Assembly: GCA_949130495.1 (NCBI GenBank)
Contig: OX422216.1
Location: forward strand, 96,789,967 to 96,853,966
Direction of reading: 5' to 3'
Source: Sambucus nigra
Lineage: Eukaryota; Streptophyta; Magnoliopsida; Dipsacales; Adoxaceae
Length of the DNA: 64,000 nt
Below the pieces are notes generated by a model. That model worked only from the letters and a program-made list of their open reading frames with translations. It had not been told where the DNA came from and did no database searches. Shown here one piece after another: positions 10,121-22,078 of this stretch. The position numbers and the translations under genes are program-made. Position 1 is the first letter of the stretch, and each line of letters begins with the position of its first letter.

Positions 10121-12869
10121 TGTGACACCCCGCCTAATTAATCCCGGGTGATCAGTCCTAAATCAAGTTAGAACAGGTTTCTCATTTGGTCCATTCTTAG
10201 CATCACTGTCGTCTTATTCTTTACTAACCACCTAAGTGAGAAAAATAGACTGGTGCCAATTTTTATCTTTCATTAATTAACAAGCACCCATGCGGAAATA
10301 AAACTATATAACAAACCCAGATAACTGAATTAATCATTCACAAGTAAAAATAATTGACCGAATAAACCAACGGTCCAAATAATAAATCCCATAAAGATAA
10401 GAATAAACTCTCATCAAGTCTAATACAAATAAATGGAAAGTGTGCAACATGCTCGAATACTAATTATGAACTTCTACATTTAAGAATGAAGAATGAGGCG
10501 TCTATCAAAATCCCGCAACATCCACATATGCTGCAGCAACGGATCCCTGGAATATAGTCAAGGCTGGCGTCCCTGTGGTTGGACACCTAAAAGGTTTTTA
10601 AAAGTTTTTATAGCAAGGGTTAGTACCCAAAACATTTGAAAATCATTTAACAAATGATTAACTTGCAGTAATAAATAAATATGCATGCTCTTCATATTTT
10701 TAGTTAATATCGCACTCTCTTGAGGACTTCCTTACCCTTCCTCTATTATACCCTACGAACGCTTTAATTTAATTACCTAGTTACTCATCTCATGGCTAGA
10801 TAATTAACAAGGTTCCTTTATACCCACCCTACTCTAACTGAGCATGTAGTGATTTTGATATATAAGTTATTAGTAACATCAACTTAACTAAATCATTTCC
10901 CTTTTATTATTCATATAACTCCTACATTCGTTATACCTGTGAAATCACCCACTTTTCATTAATTTTCCGTATATAATTAATTATAAAATTATATACTTAT
11001 AATCATATTCCAGCATTCACAATCATACTGTAATATATATAATAACATTGCAACCTCCCGAGTAAAAATACTCCCGGAATGTAAATTCTATAAAGTGCTA
11101 TCCCACTAGGTATACTCACATAGCCTAGTTATCCCAAGTCAGAACTTTCACACCAACTTGATAAAAAAATAAATAATTGGAGGCGGTCATATTCCTTCCC
11201 TGAAAGTGAGTTGTCCCTCACCCATATAACGGACGCTATGACCTCGGGAATATACTCACCCTACTCCTCAAGCTAGGGGATTCATCCACTACGCGCAACC
11301 TCCCCCTATAGCACTATAGTAACAAATATCTAATCACTGATATTAATTGAGCACAACATATATATATATACTAACGCCTCCGTATATATAAATATAAAAG
11401 TCCCGGCTATACCGTTCACTAAAATCCGTAACATAAGCCTATTAAAATTATTAAGAGTTTATGGTCCAACTCTAAGTATTAATTAAATTTCACTTTAATT
11501 AATTTAGTTATTGTTGGTGTCGCCCCCACCATAAATTTGGACTTACTCCCGTAGCCCAAAATAAATTTACCCGAGTCACCATTCCCGACTCTAATTTTAT
11601 TAGCCTCAAACCCTAATTAATTTATCTACAATTAATTAGATTTAAACCCATGTATTTAATTTCTCCATAATTAATTACATAAGATTTATATATAAATTTT
11701 CCCTCTTATATACCCAACTGGCGAAACTGCCAGATTCTGGCGACCGTCGATCGATCGACCCAGACCGTCGATCGATCGATCGAACAGGTCTTCGTCTTCT
11801 TCGCGAAGACAGGGCAGCCATGGACGGATTTCCATAAACCCTAATCTCTTCTAACATGAGTTTTAAGCCATCTTATCACCAGAGCATACTAGGAACCTTA
11901 TTAGGATTACCCATAAAGCTTACAACATTCCTCAATTCGTCCATAAACTACTGATTTATAAATTTTGGGGAAAACCTATCTTTTTCCTTAAACCCATTTT
12001 TACTCCAAATTTCTTCATCAGATTCGTTTTAATTTATCTGAATATCATCCTAACAGATACACATCAATATTCCAATATCAGATTTTACATAACTCCTCAT
12101 AATTTCGGGCCAATCAGATTCATGTTTTCTTTTGAATTATCAAAACCCCATGTTTATACCATGAACACCAAAACAAATTTTTAATTCATAACAGCACACC
12201 AATATGAATTTGAAAGACAGATTTTATGCTATTGCAAGTTATTCACTTGCCTTAGGTTTCGTAGTGTCTGAATCTTCAATGGATTCCAAGGTTGAAGATG
12301 ACCTAGTTGGTTCTTTGAGATCCCCAAATTGGCTTTGGTTGCTGCTAGGGTTTCCTAACCCTTAAATTCCTTTCTCTGCTTAAGCTTAGCTAGCCCTTAT
12401 TTTCTTTTTATTAAGTTAATTAATCCATTCCCGTTTTTTGACTAATGGGCCAAGCCCAAGTGACCAAAATGCCCCCGAGTGGGCCCGACTATGTCTAAAA
12501 ACGTCCCGTGACCCGTTTACTACCCCTGGGTACACTTTTCCGACTATCTCGGCCCATCCGGACTCAACTGTACACTCAGAATTTGCATCCGAATTAATTT
12601 ATAAAAATATTTATCCCCCACCCAATATAGTCTATACCGACTTCCGGATGTGATAAGTACATATCTCGTTATTAATACTCGAAACGGCGAAATTACATTA
12701 TTACTATACGCTCAGTAAATAATTTTCCCTAAATATTAACCATTAAATCCCAGATTAATATTTATATATTATTCTATCATAATTAATTCATTAAATTACA
12801 ACACACTAGTAATTTAGAATTTCCGAATTAATTAAATTTTAAATGTACCAAAAAATACGGGGTGTTACA
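10121..12869 (-). repeat. Element III 3' LTR
   Basis: 2749 bp, TGTAACACCCCG to GGGTGTCACA in element sense. Nearly identical to 17709-20457. Holds two CGATCGAT-type clusters (11746-11782) and a TATATAAG box (11705-11712, minus). The 71-codon frame at 12438-12653 occurs in both LTR copies and is a by-product of the LTR, not a gene. Confidence 0.95.
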
Positions 12870-12885
12870 TACTCCCCCCCTTATA
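12870..12885 (-). other. Element III polypurine tract
   Basis: Reverse complement reads AAGGGGGGGAGTA directly before the LTR start TGTAACAC, preceded by GGGACGAAATTCC. It would prime plus-strand DNA synthesis. Confidence 0.9.
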
Positions 12886-12905
12886 AAGGAATTTCGTCCC
12901 CGAAA

Positions 12906-14531
12906 TTAGATTGTACCTGCGTTGAAAAGCTCTGGATATTGTTCCCGCATATCCTCCTCTCGCTCCCAGGTAGACTCGTCAACATTGTGATGACCCCACT
13001 GTACTCTAACCAATGGAACAACCTTGGATCGTAATTTCTGCTCACTATGATCCAAAATAGCTACCGGCCTTTCCTCATACGAGATGTATGGCTGTAAGTC
13101 GATCTCCTCGAGTGGAATGTGCCAAAAGTCTCTCTCGCTCCTTCGATATTTCTTCAGCGATGCCACATGGAATACATCGTGTATCCGCTGAAGATGTTCT
13201 GGTAACCCAAGCTTATACGCCACCGGTCCCACCCTCTCAATAATAGGGAAAGGTCCTACGTATCGCGGTGCTAACTTACCCTTCTTGCCGAACCTCATCA
13301 CCCCCTTCATTGGGGATACCCGGACTAAAACCTGGTCCCCAACTTCTAGCTCCACATGTCGTCGAGAAGCGTCAGCATAACTCTTTTGCCTGTCCTGAGC
13401 TATCCGAATTCTTCCTCGAATCAGCTCTATCTTGGAAGATGTCTCTTGAACAATATCCGGCCCCAAGAGTTTGTTGTCCCCCACCTCTAACCAACAAACG
13501 GGTGAACGACAAGGTCTCCCGTACAGTGCCTCAAACGGTGCCATGCCAATCGTGAATTGGTAAGAGTTGTTATACGCAAACTCTACCAAAGGAAGATATT
13601 TCTCCCATCCTCCCCCGAAGTCCAAAATGCACATTCTGAGCATGTCTTCCAGCATCTGGTTAACTCTCTCAGTCTGTCCGTCCGTCTGTGGGTGATACGC
13701 TGTACTCAAGCGCAACTTCGTTCCCATTGCCTCCTGAAAGCTCTGCCAAAAGTGGGCGACAAAGATTTTGTCTCGGTCGGATACAATATTTATAGGCACT
13801 CCATGCAGCTTAACAATCTCTGCTATGAATAGCTGTGCATAACGCATCGTCTCGAAGTCTGTGCGTACCGATAAAAAGTGGGCCACCTTAGTCAACCGAT
13901 CCACAATAACCCATATGGAGTCGTGACCTCTCTGCGATACAGGTAACCCTGTGATGAAGTCCATGGAGATGCTCTCCCACTTCCACACGGGAATTTCTAA
14001 CGGCTGTAGCATCCCTGATGGTCTCTGATGGTCAACTTTCACAAGCTGACACGTGGCACATTTTGAAACAAACTCCGCTATGTCCCGTTTCATTCCTGCC
14101 CACCAATACTGCCTCCTCATATCTTGGTACATTTTATCCCCACCGGGATGTACCGCAAATTTCGAACCATGGGATTCTGTCATAACAGCGTGCTTCAAAT
14201 CCTCATCCTCTGGCACCATTAACCTCCCATTAAATCGTAGGCCTCCTTCTGAGCTAATCGAGTAACCCTCTGCTCCCTCAGCTAACAACTGGCCCACCCT
14301 ATCCCGGCAAACCTGATCCTCAGCCTGAGCCTTCACAACTCGCATAATGATCTCGGGTGTGATGGATAAAGCTGACATGCAAGCCCTGGCTACGTCATCC
14401 TCATATCGAAGCTCTCTCCACTTCGCTTTCCATACCTCTGCTATCTCCCCAGTCGGCCTTCGGCTCAATGCGTCTGCTACCACATTGGCCTTACCAGGAT
14501 GATACTGAATATCAAATTGGTAGTCCTTCAC
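12906..14531 (-). CDS. pol: Element III pol, C-terminal part: RNase H end, integrase, chromodomain
   Basis: 541 codons. Residues 10-25 complete the RNase H domain (YHPGKANVVADALSR). Integrase follows: zinc-binding HHCC with H121/H128 and C158/C161, then the catalytic triad D191 (ISMDF), D252 (VSDRD) and E288 (GQTERV). A GPY-like region (YVGPFPIIERVG) is at about 424-435. A chromodomain spans about 484-537 (ERPVAIL, VQWGHHNVDESTWE, YPELF), which in chromoviruses can direct integration to marked chromatin. The frame is the same as that of the upstream 14550-17588 frame; only one TAG separates them. The Met here is internal to pol, not a natural start. All catalytic residues are present. Confidence 0.92.
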   Translation of the reverse strand: MKDYQFDIQYHPGKANVVADALSRRPTGEIAEVWKAKWRELRYEDDVARACMSALSITPEIIMRVVKAQAEDQVCRDRVGQLLAEGAEGYSISSEGGLRFNGRLMVPEDEDLKHAVMTESHGSKFAVHPGGDKMYQDMRRQYWWAGMKRDIAEFVSKCATCQLVKVDHQRPSGMLQPLEIPVWKWESISMDFITGLPVSQRGHDSIWVIVDRLTKVAHFLSVRTDFETMRYAQLFIAEIVKLHGVPINIVSDRDKIFVAHFWQSFQEAMGTKLRLSTAYHPQTDGQTERVNQMLEDMLRMCILDFGGGWEKYLPLVEFAYNNSYQFTIGMAPFEALYGRPCRSPVCWLEVGDNKLLGPDIVQETSSKIELIRGRIRIAQDRQKSYADASRRHVELEVGDQVLVRVSPMKGVMRFGKKGKLAPRYVGPFPIIERVGPVAYKLGLPEHLQRIHDVFHVASLKKYRRSERDFWHIPLEEIDLQPYISYEERPVAILDHSEQKLRSKVVPLVRVQWGHHNVDESTWEREEDMREQYPELFNAGTI

Positions 14532-14549
14532 GAATTCTAGCCACCGCCT

Positions 14550-17500
14550 CTACCTCATATTCAGATCCTTCTGTGTGAAGAGATACTGAAGAGACTTGTG
14601 ATCCGTGAATAAAGTAAACTGCTCTCCTAGAAGATAATGCCTCCATATCCTCAAAGCAAAAACGACCGCTGCTAACTCTAGGTCGTGAGTGGGGTAATTC
14701 CTCTCGTGGGGCTTCAGCTTCCTGGAAGCATAAGCTATAGCCCTTTCCTCCTGCTGGAGCACACCCCCAAGACCCCGTAAGGATGCATCTGTGTAAACCC
14801 GATACTCTAGCCCTCCCTTTGGCAATGCAAGCACGGGGGCAGATGTCAACTTGTCCTTTAGCTCGTCTAACGCTAATTGACAACTATCATCCCACTTGAA
14901 AGGTACTCCTTTCCGAGTCAGATTCGTCAAAGGTCCTGCAATCTTAGAGAATCCTTTAATGAATCGCCTGTAGTAACCGGCCAAACCCAGAAAACTGCGC
15001 ACCTTGGTCGGTGTCGTGGGCTGTCCCCACTCCCTCACCGCCGACACCTTATTCGGATCCACTGCAATACCCTGATCTGACACGACGTGACCAAGGAACT
15101 GTACCTCCCGAAGCCAGAATCCACACTTCCCTAATTTGGCATAGAGCTGATGATCCCTCAGTGTCTGCAAAACCATGCGCAAATGCTCTGCGTGCTCCTC
15201 CTCGGTGCGCGAGTAGATTAGGATGTCATCAATGAACACGATGACAAACTGATCTAAGTACTCTCTGAAAACCCTATTCATGAGGTCCATGAACACTGCT
15301 GGTGCATTGGTGAGCCCGAAGGGCATCACCCCGAACTCATATGATCCATACCGCGACAAGAAAGCGGTCTTAGGAACATCCCCCTCTCGGATACGCAGTT
15401 GATGATACCCTGACCTCAAGTCGACCTTGGAGAAGTAAGACACCCCTCTCAATTGGTCAAATAAATCATCGATCCGAGGCAACGGATATTTATTCCGTAT
15501 CGTCACCTTGTTCAGCTCCCTATAATCCACGCACAAGCGGAGTGAACCATCTCGCTTCTTCACAAACAATACCGGTGCACCCCACGGCGATGTACTCTGC
15601 CGAATAAAACCCTGACCCAGTAGTTGCTGAATCTGTTCCCTCAATTCCCGCATCTCTGAAGGGTCCATTCGGTAAGGTGCCCGAGCAATCGGTCTCGTCC
15701 CCGGAGCCAAATCGATAACAAATTCAATTTCTCTGCTGGGTGGTAATCCTGGTATTTCCTGGAATACATCCTCAAAGTCCCTCACTACCGGAATAGAGTC
15801 TAAAGGAACTACCACTTCCCGTGAGGTTTCCTCCTCAATGTAATATAAATGAGTGGTCGAGCCTCCTTCTGGGCGAGGCATCGCCACAACAAACATCTCT
15901 TGTCCCAGAATGGCAAAAATAATGATCCCTCCGAAGCAATCAATCATGGCTCTATAGTCAGCGAGCCAATCCATACCGATAATCACATCGTGGACATGCA
16001 TATCTAATACCAACATGTCCGCAGGTAATGTCAAACCACCAATCTCCACCCCCACTCCCCGACATATAAAGAAAATAAGCGACCCATTCCCCAATGGTGA
16101 GTCGACACACGTAACAGTGCTCTCCGCGGTGGCTAACAACCCTAAAGCCTTCGCGAAATGTGTAGCTATAAAGCAATGTGTAGCCCCCGTATCAAACAAT
16201 ACCCGACCCATAGTGCCATGGATAGAAAACGTACCCTCGATCGCGGGCGGCGCCTGCTGTGCTGGGGGATTAGGAACATCCCGAACGTTATACACACGTT
16301 CGTCGTGCATTTGCCCCTGCTGCTGTGGGGCGGGTGGGGCTGGTGCTGCTGGCGGCATCTGACCCTGTTGCCCCTGCTGGGCACCCTGCTGCTGGCCTCT
16401 GCCCCTCTGCGGGCACTCCCTCTTGAAGTGTCCTGGTTGGCCACAGGAGAAACAGCGTTTCTGATCGTCACCCTGCCGTTGGCCCTGCTGGCCCTGACGT
16501 TGCTGGCCCGGTTGGCCTCCCCCGTTGTTCCCTTGGCCCTGACGGCCCTGAGGAACCTGCTGTTGCTGATTAGGGCCTGGTTGCCCCTGCCTGAACCCCT
16601 GTCCTCCCAGTCGGAACCCACTAGGCTTAAACTTCTTAGCCTGATTCCCTTGCTGAATGATAACCTGCTGCTGTGTGCCACTCGTCTCACTACTAGTGAC
16701 CGCCTTGCCCTGCTGGCTCGGCTCACCTGCCTTCTTGTTCCCCTTAGCATGGAAACGATGATCCTGGCAATGTACAAGTGCGGCATTAACGACATCTGTA
16801 TAAGTCACTAACGCCGGATTCCCAATCAAGTGTTGCCTGATTCTCCAGGCTAGGCCATCCATGAACTTTGACTTCTTCCGCTCCTCATCGCTCACCTCAT
16901 TTGGCACAAAGTTTGCCAAACGGGTGAACTCCTCCTCATATTCTGCTACTGACCTGTCACCCTGTACCAACTCGCTGAATTTCTTTCTCATCTCAGACTC
17001 TACTACTGGAGGGAAGTACTTGCGGTCAAACCGCACCCAGAATTCAGAAATCGGCATCAAATCCCGCTCCTTAGCGGTGGTTACGGACTCCCACCACTGT
17101 AAGGCTGCCCCCGACAGACGAAAGGTAGCCAGCATCTGTTTCTGCACCTCTGTACCCTCTAACATGCGCAGATGGCGCTGAATGTTCTTCTTCCAGTCAC
17201 AAGCCTCGACCACATTGGTGCTACCTCGAAACTCAGGTGGGTGACCCTTCTGAAAGGTCTCCCTCACTCGCTGCCAAGATGGTGGCCCTACTGGAGCCTG
17301 AACTGCTGGAGCCAATGGAGGCGGTGCCTGAGGCTGTGGAAAATGAGCTTCCATAGCTCGCATCGCTGTCTCGACCGCTTGGGCCAGTATCACTGCCACC
17401 TGAGTGGTAGAAATCAACTCGGGTGGGGGTGGTGGTGGCGGTACCTGTGGCTCCTGGCGAGCCTCCCTCACCTCATCTCTAGCCTCAGCCCTTTCCGCTC

Positions 17501-17588
17501 TCTGTCTCTTTGGCGGCAACTGAAATAGATTGAATTGTATAAGTACACAATTTATACAAAAACTAATAGCAGGAATACGATATCTCAC
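14550..17588 (-). CDS. gag-pol: Element III gag-pol: capsid, zinc knuckle, protease, reverse transcriptase, RNase H (stops early)
   Basis: 1012 codons to a TAG. Gag capsid about 100-275 ([21 protein letters not shown]), glutamine/glycine-rich linker, CCHC knuckle 379-392 ([14 protein letters not shown]). Aspartic protease has DTGA at 466-469. Reverse transcriptase about 620-800 shows [20 protein letters not shown] and VFIDDIL (catalytic DD at 787-788). RNase H starts at YTDAS (930s). The stop follows DLNMR and is in frame with 12906-14531, so it looks like a CAG to TAG change in one long polyprotein. The leading 23 residues are probably leader: the homologous start in element I is an ATG right after TTTCAG, while here that codon is TTG (LPPKRQR). 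Confidence 0.93.
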   Translation of the reverse strand: MRYRIPAISFCINCVLIQFNLFQLPPKRQRAERAEARDEVREARQEPQVPPPPPPPELISTTQVAVILAQAVETAMRAMEAHFPQPQAPPPLAPAVQAPVGPPSWQRVRETFQKGHPPEFRGSTNVVEACDWKKNIQRHLRMLEGTEVQKQMLATFRLSGAALQWWESVTTAKERDLMPISEFWVRFDRKYFPPVVESEMRKKFSELVQGDRSVAEYEEEFTRLANFVPNEVSDEERKKSKFMDGLAWRIRQHLIGNPALVTYTDVVNAALVHCQDHRFHAKGNKKAGEPSQQGKAVTSSETSGTQQQVIIQQGNQAKKFKPSGFRLGGQGFRQGQPGPNQQQQVPQGRQGQGNNGGGQPGQQRQGQQGQRQGDDQKRCFSCGQPGHFKRECPQRGRGQQQGAQQGQQGQMPPAAPAPPAPQQQGQMHDERVYNVRDVPNPPAQQAPPAIEGTFSIHGTMGRVLFDTGATHCFIATHFAKALGLLATAESTVTCVDSPLGNGSLIFFICRGVGVEIGGLTLPADMLVLDMHVHDVIIGMDWLADYRAMIDCFGGIIIFAILGQEMFVVAMPRPEGGSTTHLYYIEEETSREVVVPLDSIPVVRDFEDVFQEIPGLPPSREIEFVIDLAPGTRPIARAPYRMDPSEMRELREQIQQLLGQGFIRQSTSPWGAPVLFVKKRDGSLRLCVDYRELNKVTIRNKYPLPRIDDLFDQLRGVSYFSKVDLRSGYHQLRIREGDVPKTAFLSRYGSYEFGVMPFGLTNAPAVFMDLMNRVFREYLDQFVIVFIDDILIYSRTEEEHAEHLRMVLQTLRDHQLYAKLGKCGFWLREVQFLGHVVSDQGIAVDPNKVSAVREWGQPTTPTKVRSFLGLAGYYRRFIKGFSKIAGPLTNLTRKGVPFKWDDSCQLALDELKDKLTSAPVLALPKGGLEYRVYTDASLRGLGGVLQQEERAIAYASRKLKPHERNYPTHDLELAAVVFALRIWRHYLLGEQFTLFTDHKSLQYLFTQKDLNMR

Positions 17589-17688
17589 AAGCGGAAAATA
17601 TAATCAACAGTCCTAATAATAGGGCTCTATAACAACCGAACGCTACGCTGAAACGTAGAAAGCCGCACAGATCCTAAGGACTCTAGAA

Positions 17689-17706
17689 CCTGATGCTCTG
17701 ATACCA
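17689..17706 (-). other. Element III primer-binding site (tRNA-iMet)
   Basis: Reverse complement reads TGGTATCAGAGCATCAGG, two bases after the LTR end GGTGTCACA. TGGTATCAGAGC complements the 3' end of plant initiator-Met tRNA. Confidence 0.92.
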
Positions 17707-17708
17707 TC

Positions 17709-20457
17709 TGTGACACCCCGCCTAATTAATCCCGGGTGATCAGTCCTAAATCAAGTTAGAACAGGTTTCTCATTTGGTCCATTCTTAGCATCACTGCCGT
17801 CTTATTCTTTACTAACCACCTAAGTGAGAAAAATAGACTGGTGCCAATTTTTATCTTTCATTAATTAACAAACACCCATGCGGAAATAAAACTATATAAC
17901 AAACCCAGATAACTGAATTAATCATTCACAAGTAAAAATAATTGACCGAATAAACCAACGGTCCAAATAATAAATCCCATAAAGATAAGAACAAACTCTC
18001 ATCAAGTCTAATACAAATAAATGGAAAGTGAGCAACATGCTCGAATACTAATTATGAACTTCTACATTTAAGAATGAAGAATGAGGCGTCTATCAAAATC
18101 CCGCAACATCCACATATGCTGCAGCAACGGATCCCTGGAATATAGTCAAGGCTGGCGTCCCTGTGGTTGGACACCTAAAAGGTTTTTAAAAGTTTTTATA
18201 GCAAGGGTTAGTACCCAAAACATTTGAAAAACATTTAACAAATGATTAACTTGCAGTAATAAACAAATATGCATGCTCTTCATATTTTTAGTTAATATCG
18301 CACTCTCTTGAGGACTTCCTTACCCTTCCTCTATTATACCCTACGAACGCTTTAATTTAATTATCTAGTTACTCATCTCATGGCTAGATAATTAACAAGG
18401 TTCCTTTATACCCACCCTACTCTAACTGAGCATGTAGTGATTTTGATATATAAGTTATTAGTAACATCAACTTAACTAAATCATTTCCCTTTTATTATTC
18501 ATATAACTCCTACATTCGTTATACCTGTGAAATCACCCACTTTTCATTAATTTTCCGTATATAATTAATTATAAAATTATATACTTATAATCATATTCCA
18601 GCATTCACAATCATACTGTAATATATATAATAACATTGCAACCTCCCGAGTAAAAATACTCCCGGAATGTAAATTCTATGAAGTGCTATCCCACTAGGTA
18701 TACTCACATAGCCTAGTTATCCCAAGTCAGAACTTTCACACCAACTTGATAAAAAAATAAATAATTGGAGGCGGTCATATTCCTTCCCTGAAAGTGAGTT
18801 GTCCCTCACCCATATAACGGACGCTATGACCTCGGGAATATACTCACCCTACTCCTCAAGCTAGGGGATTCATCCACTACGCGCAACCTCCTCCGATAGC
18901 ACTATAGTAACAAATATCTAATCACTGATATTAATTGAGCACACCATATATATATATACTAACGCCTCCGTATATATAAATATAAAAGTCCCGGCTATAC
19001 CGTTCACTAAAATCCGTAACATAAGCCTATTAAAATTATTAAGAGTTTATTGTCCAACTCTAAGTATTAATTAAATTTCACTTTAATTAATTTAGTTATT
19101 GTTGGTGTCGCCCCCACCATAAATTTGGACTTACTCCCGTAGCCCAAAATAAATTTACCCGAGTCACCATTCCCGACTCTAATTTTATTAGCCTCAAACC
19201 CTAATTAATTTATCTACAATTAATTAGATTTAAACCCATGTATTTAATTTCTCCATAATTAATTACATAAGATTTATATATAAATTTTTCCTCTTATATA
19301 CCCAACTGGCGAAACTGCCAGATTCTGGCGACCGTCGATCGATCGACCCAGACCGTCGATCGATCGATCGAACAGGTCTTCGTCTTCTTCGCGAAGACAG
19401 GGCAGCCATGGACGGATTTCCATAAACCCTAATCTCTTCTAACATGAGTTTTAAGCCATCTTATCACCAGAGCATACTAGGAACCTTATTAGGATTACCC
19501 ATAAAGCTTACAACATTCCTCAATTCGTCCATAAACTACTGATTTATAAATTTTGGGGAAAACCTATCTTTTTCCTTAAACCCATTTTTACTCCAAATTT
19601 CTTCATCAAATTCGTTTTAATTTATCTGAATATCATCCTAACAGATACACATCAATATTCCAATATCAGATTTTACATAACTCCTCATAATTTCGGGCCA
19701 ATCAGATTCATGTTTTCTTTTGAATTATCAAAACCCCATGTTTATACCATGAACATCAAAACGAATTTTTAATTCATAACAGCACACCAATATGAATTTG
19801 AAAGACAGATTTTATGCTATTGCAAGTTATTCACTTGCCTTAGGTTTCGTAGTGTCCGAATCTTCAATGGATTCCAAGGTTGAAGATGACCTAGTTGGTT
19901 CTTTGAGATCCCCAAATTGGCTTTGGTTGCTGCTAGGGTTTCCTAACCCTTAAATTCCTTTCTCTGCTTAAGCTTAGCTAGCCCTTATTTTCTTTTTATT
20001 AAGTTAATTAATCCATTCCCGTTTTTTGACTAATGGGCCAAGCCCAAGTGACCAAAATGCCCCCGAGTGGGCCCGACTATGTCTAAAAACGTCCCGTGAC
20101 CCGTTTACTACCCCTGGGTACACTTTTCCGACTATCTCGGCCCATCCGGACTCAACTATACACTCAGAATTTGCATCCGAATTAATTTATAAAAATATTT
20201 ATCCCCCACCCAATATAGTCTATACCGACTTCCGGATGTGATAAGTACATATCTCGTCATTAATACTCGAAACGGCGAAATTACATTATTACTATACGCT
20301 CAGTAAATAATTTTCCCTAAATATTAACCATTAAATCCTAGATTAATATTTATATATTATTCTATCATAATTAATTCATTAAATTACAACACACTAGTAA
20401 TTTAGAATTTCCGAATTAATTAAATTTTAAATGTACCAAAAAATACGGGGTGTTACA
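17709..20457 (-). repeat. Element III 5' LTR
   Basis: 2749 bp, same length as the 3' LTR, with only scattered substitutions. As the 5' LTR it would carry the active promoter. Transcription would run toward lower coordinates into gag-pol. Confidence 0.95.
19293..19300 (-). promoter_or_regulatory. Candidate TATA box of element III 5' LTR
   Basis: TATATAAG on the minus strand, followed by a purine-rich stretch. Two CGATCGAT clusters lie just upstream in element sense (19334-19371). Position and motif fit a core promoter; no start site can be proven from sequence. Confidence 0.45.
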
Positions 20458-20462
20458 CAAGT
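20458..20462. repeat. Target-site duplication of element III (right)
   Basis: CAAGT, identical to 10116-10120. Element II sequence resumes directly after it. Confidence 0.95.
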
Positions 20463-22078
20463 AACCTCAATAAAGTATAAAACACTGTTAATATACTCGT
20501 CCATCCTCCGCGGATAGCACTAAAGAAAAATCCCGCTACACTAGGGAAAAATATTCACATAATGGTAGCATTCATACTTATATGCATTAAGCTCCTCTCA
20601 CATGCTAATCTAGCAATGAACAAAATATGGTGACTCGCTCGTGTCACACAAACACGTCGCATCCTCTGAGGATACAACCTATACTTCCATCCTGGCAATC
20701 GTCTTGACTGCACAAATGGATTTCGGACGTAGTGCGTCTGTCCAAACCAAAACAAAATTATTTTAATCGTTGCCTTTTACTAGGCACCGTATTCTTGTCC
20801 CTTTTTCTCATTTTGGAACAATTTATCGTGAGTGATTTCACTCCGCACAAAATACCTCAACACATAATCCACTTACCACCTGTCCTACTAACCAGGTTAG
20901 GATTGTCCTTCTCTCGGACGTTAGTAAACTTGATTCCTGTTAGCCGTCCCGGTTGTTCCCTTAGCTTTTTAGGCCATAGAGATCATGTTACTATCTATAA
21001 TAGTACTTACTGAATTTACCATCACTTGGTAAGAATTTAACTATCTGAAGCATTTACATGGTTTTCCTGATGTGTATCCACATCCTTTTGTGGTGTTATA
21101 CCACCACCGTTGTATTCAGTCTTATTCTCGACTAAATTCTTCGATTCCTTTAACTTCCCACACAAAGAAGTGTTATCATCTATATTGACAAAATATGACA
21201 ATGTCAACCTCTGAATCGTTCGTCCATCAAAATTTCCTCTTTGAGTGTTATCAACTATTACTACGTGTCGATCTCCCACTCGGAGTTGTTTCCCCCCACT
21301 TGTATCTACATCTTCCGATACAAAATCTGCTAATGGTTAAGATTCATATCCACAATTGGACTTCTGTCATGCCCTCTTGCGATGAGTTCAGAACCACGTT
21401 TGCTTCTAATCCTGAACAGTTAAGGAAGGAACATACGGTTATCACTGTACCTAAGGTTCTCCTATAGGCATAGCATTCCACTTCTAAAATTGGTGGTTGA
21501 TTCCAACCATTATAATTTTGTTCCGAAAGCCAAGAAATTTTCTCGAAATTTTCACTTTCAGTTTGCCACACTCCGTCCTATATTTACGCCTTTGGATACT
21601 TTACCTCCTTTGGTAAACACATAAAATTTTTGCGTTTCTAAAATTTCCCATTGACGGTCTCTACACGTTTTTGTAATACGTTGGGTAAGTTTACCCTCGC
21701 ACCTCATTTGACTATAACAGCATTTGAAAATCATTGCTGCACCTTAGTCGCCTTTCTAGTCGTGGATTCTCGTGCCATAATGGAGGTGACCTCGTCTACG
21801 GTCATCATCCTCGGATATATTTCATAATCTCAACTATGCCCTGCCTCCTGATGTACGCTTAACGGTCCTCTTCTGACATTCGTCATCGCTCGGCACACGC
21901 ACACATCCGAACAAAATTAGAATTCACTAGTGTATACACATTATAGCAGGAGAACGAAATCTCGTCAAAGGAATCGACAATCCTAAACATAGGGCTCTAT
22001 AACAAACAAAGCAACGCTGAAAGCATAATAAGCCGTACAGATCCTAAGGACACAAGAACCTGATGCTCTGATACCACC
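20463..22078 (-). other. Element II internal region, 5' half, decayed gag leader
   Basis: Next to the PBS the leader matches element III (TTAGGATCTGT, TTATAGAGCCCTAT). A decayed gag start follows with several stops. Between about 20560 and 21700 short open stretches of up to 80 codons exist (minus 21037-21279 and 21344-21571), but none carries a motif I recognise. The part near 20555-20755 is homologous to element I 2200-2400. Confidence 0.55.
22059..22076 (-). other. Element II primer-binding site (tRNA-iMet)
   Basis: Reverse complement TGGTATCAGAGCATCAGG, intact, two bases from the LTR end. Confidence 0.9.

Larger units (their letters stand above)
10121..20457 (-). mobile_element. Element III: full-length Ty3/gypsy chromovirus (Tekay/Del-like), young
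   Basis: 10,337 bp with two LTRs of identical length (2749 bp), PBS, PPT, gag-pol with chromodomain, and a perfect 5-bp target duplication. The LTRs differ at about 20 positions by eye (0.7%), pointing to recent insertion. Gene order gag-PR-RT-RH-IN-CHD is that of plant chromoviruses; long LTRs and the iMet primer site suggest the Tekay/Del clade. An in-frame TAG at the RNase H region and a probable loss of the gag ATG suggest this copy is not autonomous as it stands. Confidence 0.95.

Noticed and set aside
11675..11857. 60-codon minus frame with RRRRRPVRSIDRRSGSIDRR, repeated at 19263-19445
   Set aside because: Produced by CGATCGAT repeats in the element III LTRs; similar SIDR patterns at 6123-6352 have the same cause.
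12438..12653. 71-codon frame repeated at 20026-20241
   Set aside because: Lies inside both LTRs of element III, so the repetition comes from LTR identity and not from coding conservation.
16158..16811. Long plus-strand frame (217 codons) and the minus frame 16166-16795 in the gag region of element III
   Set aside because: Both are shadows of the GC- and Gln/Gly-rich gag linker and knuckle in other frames; they lack any domain and overlap a well supported frame.
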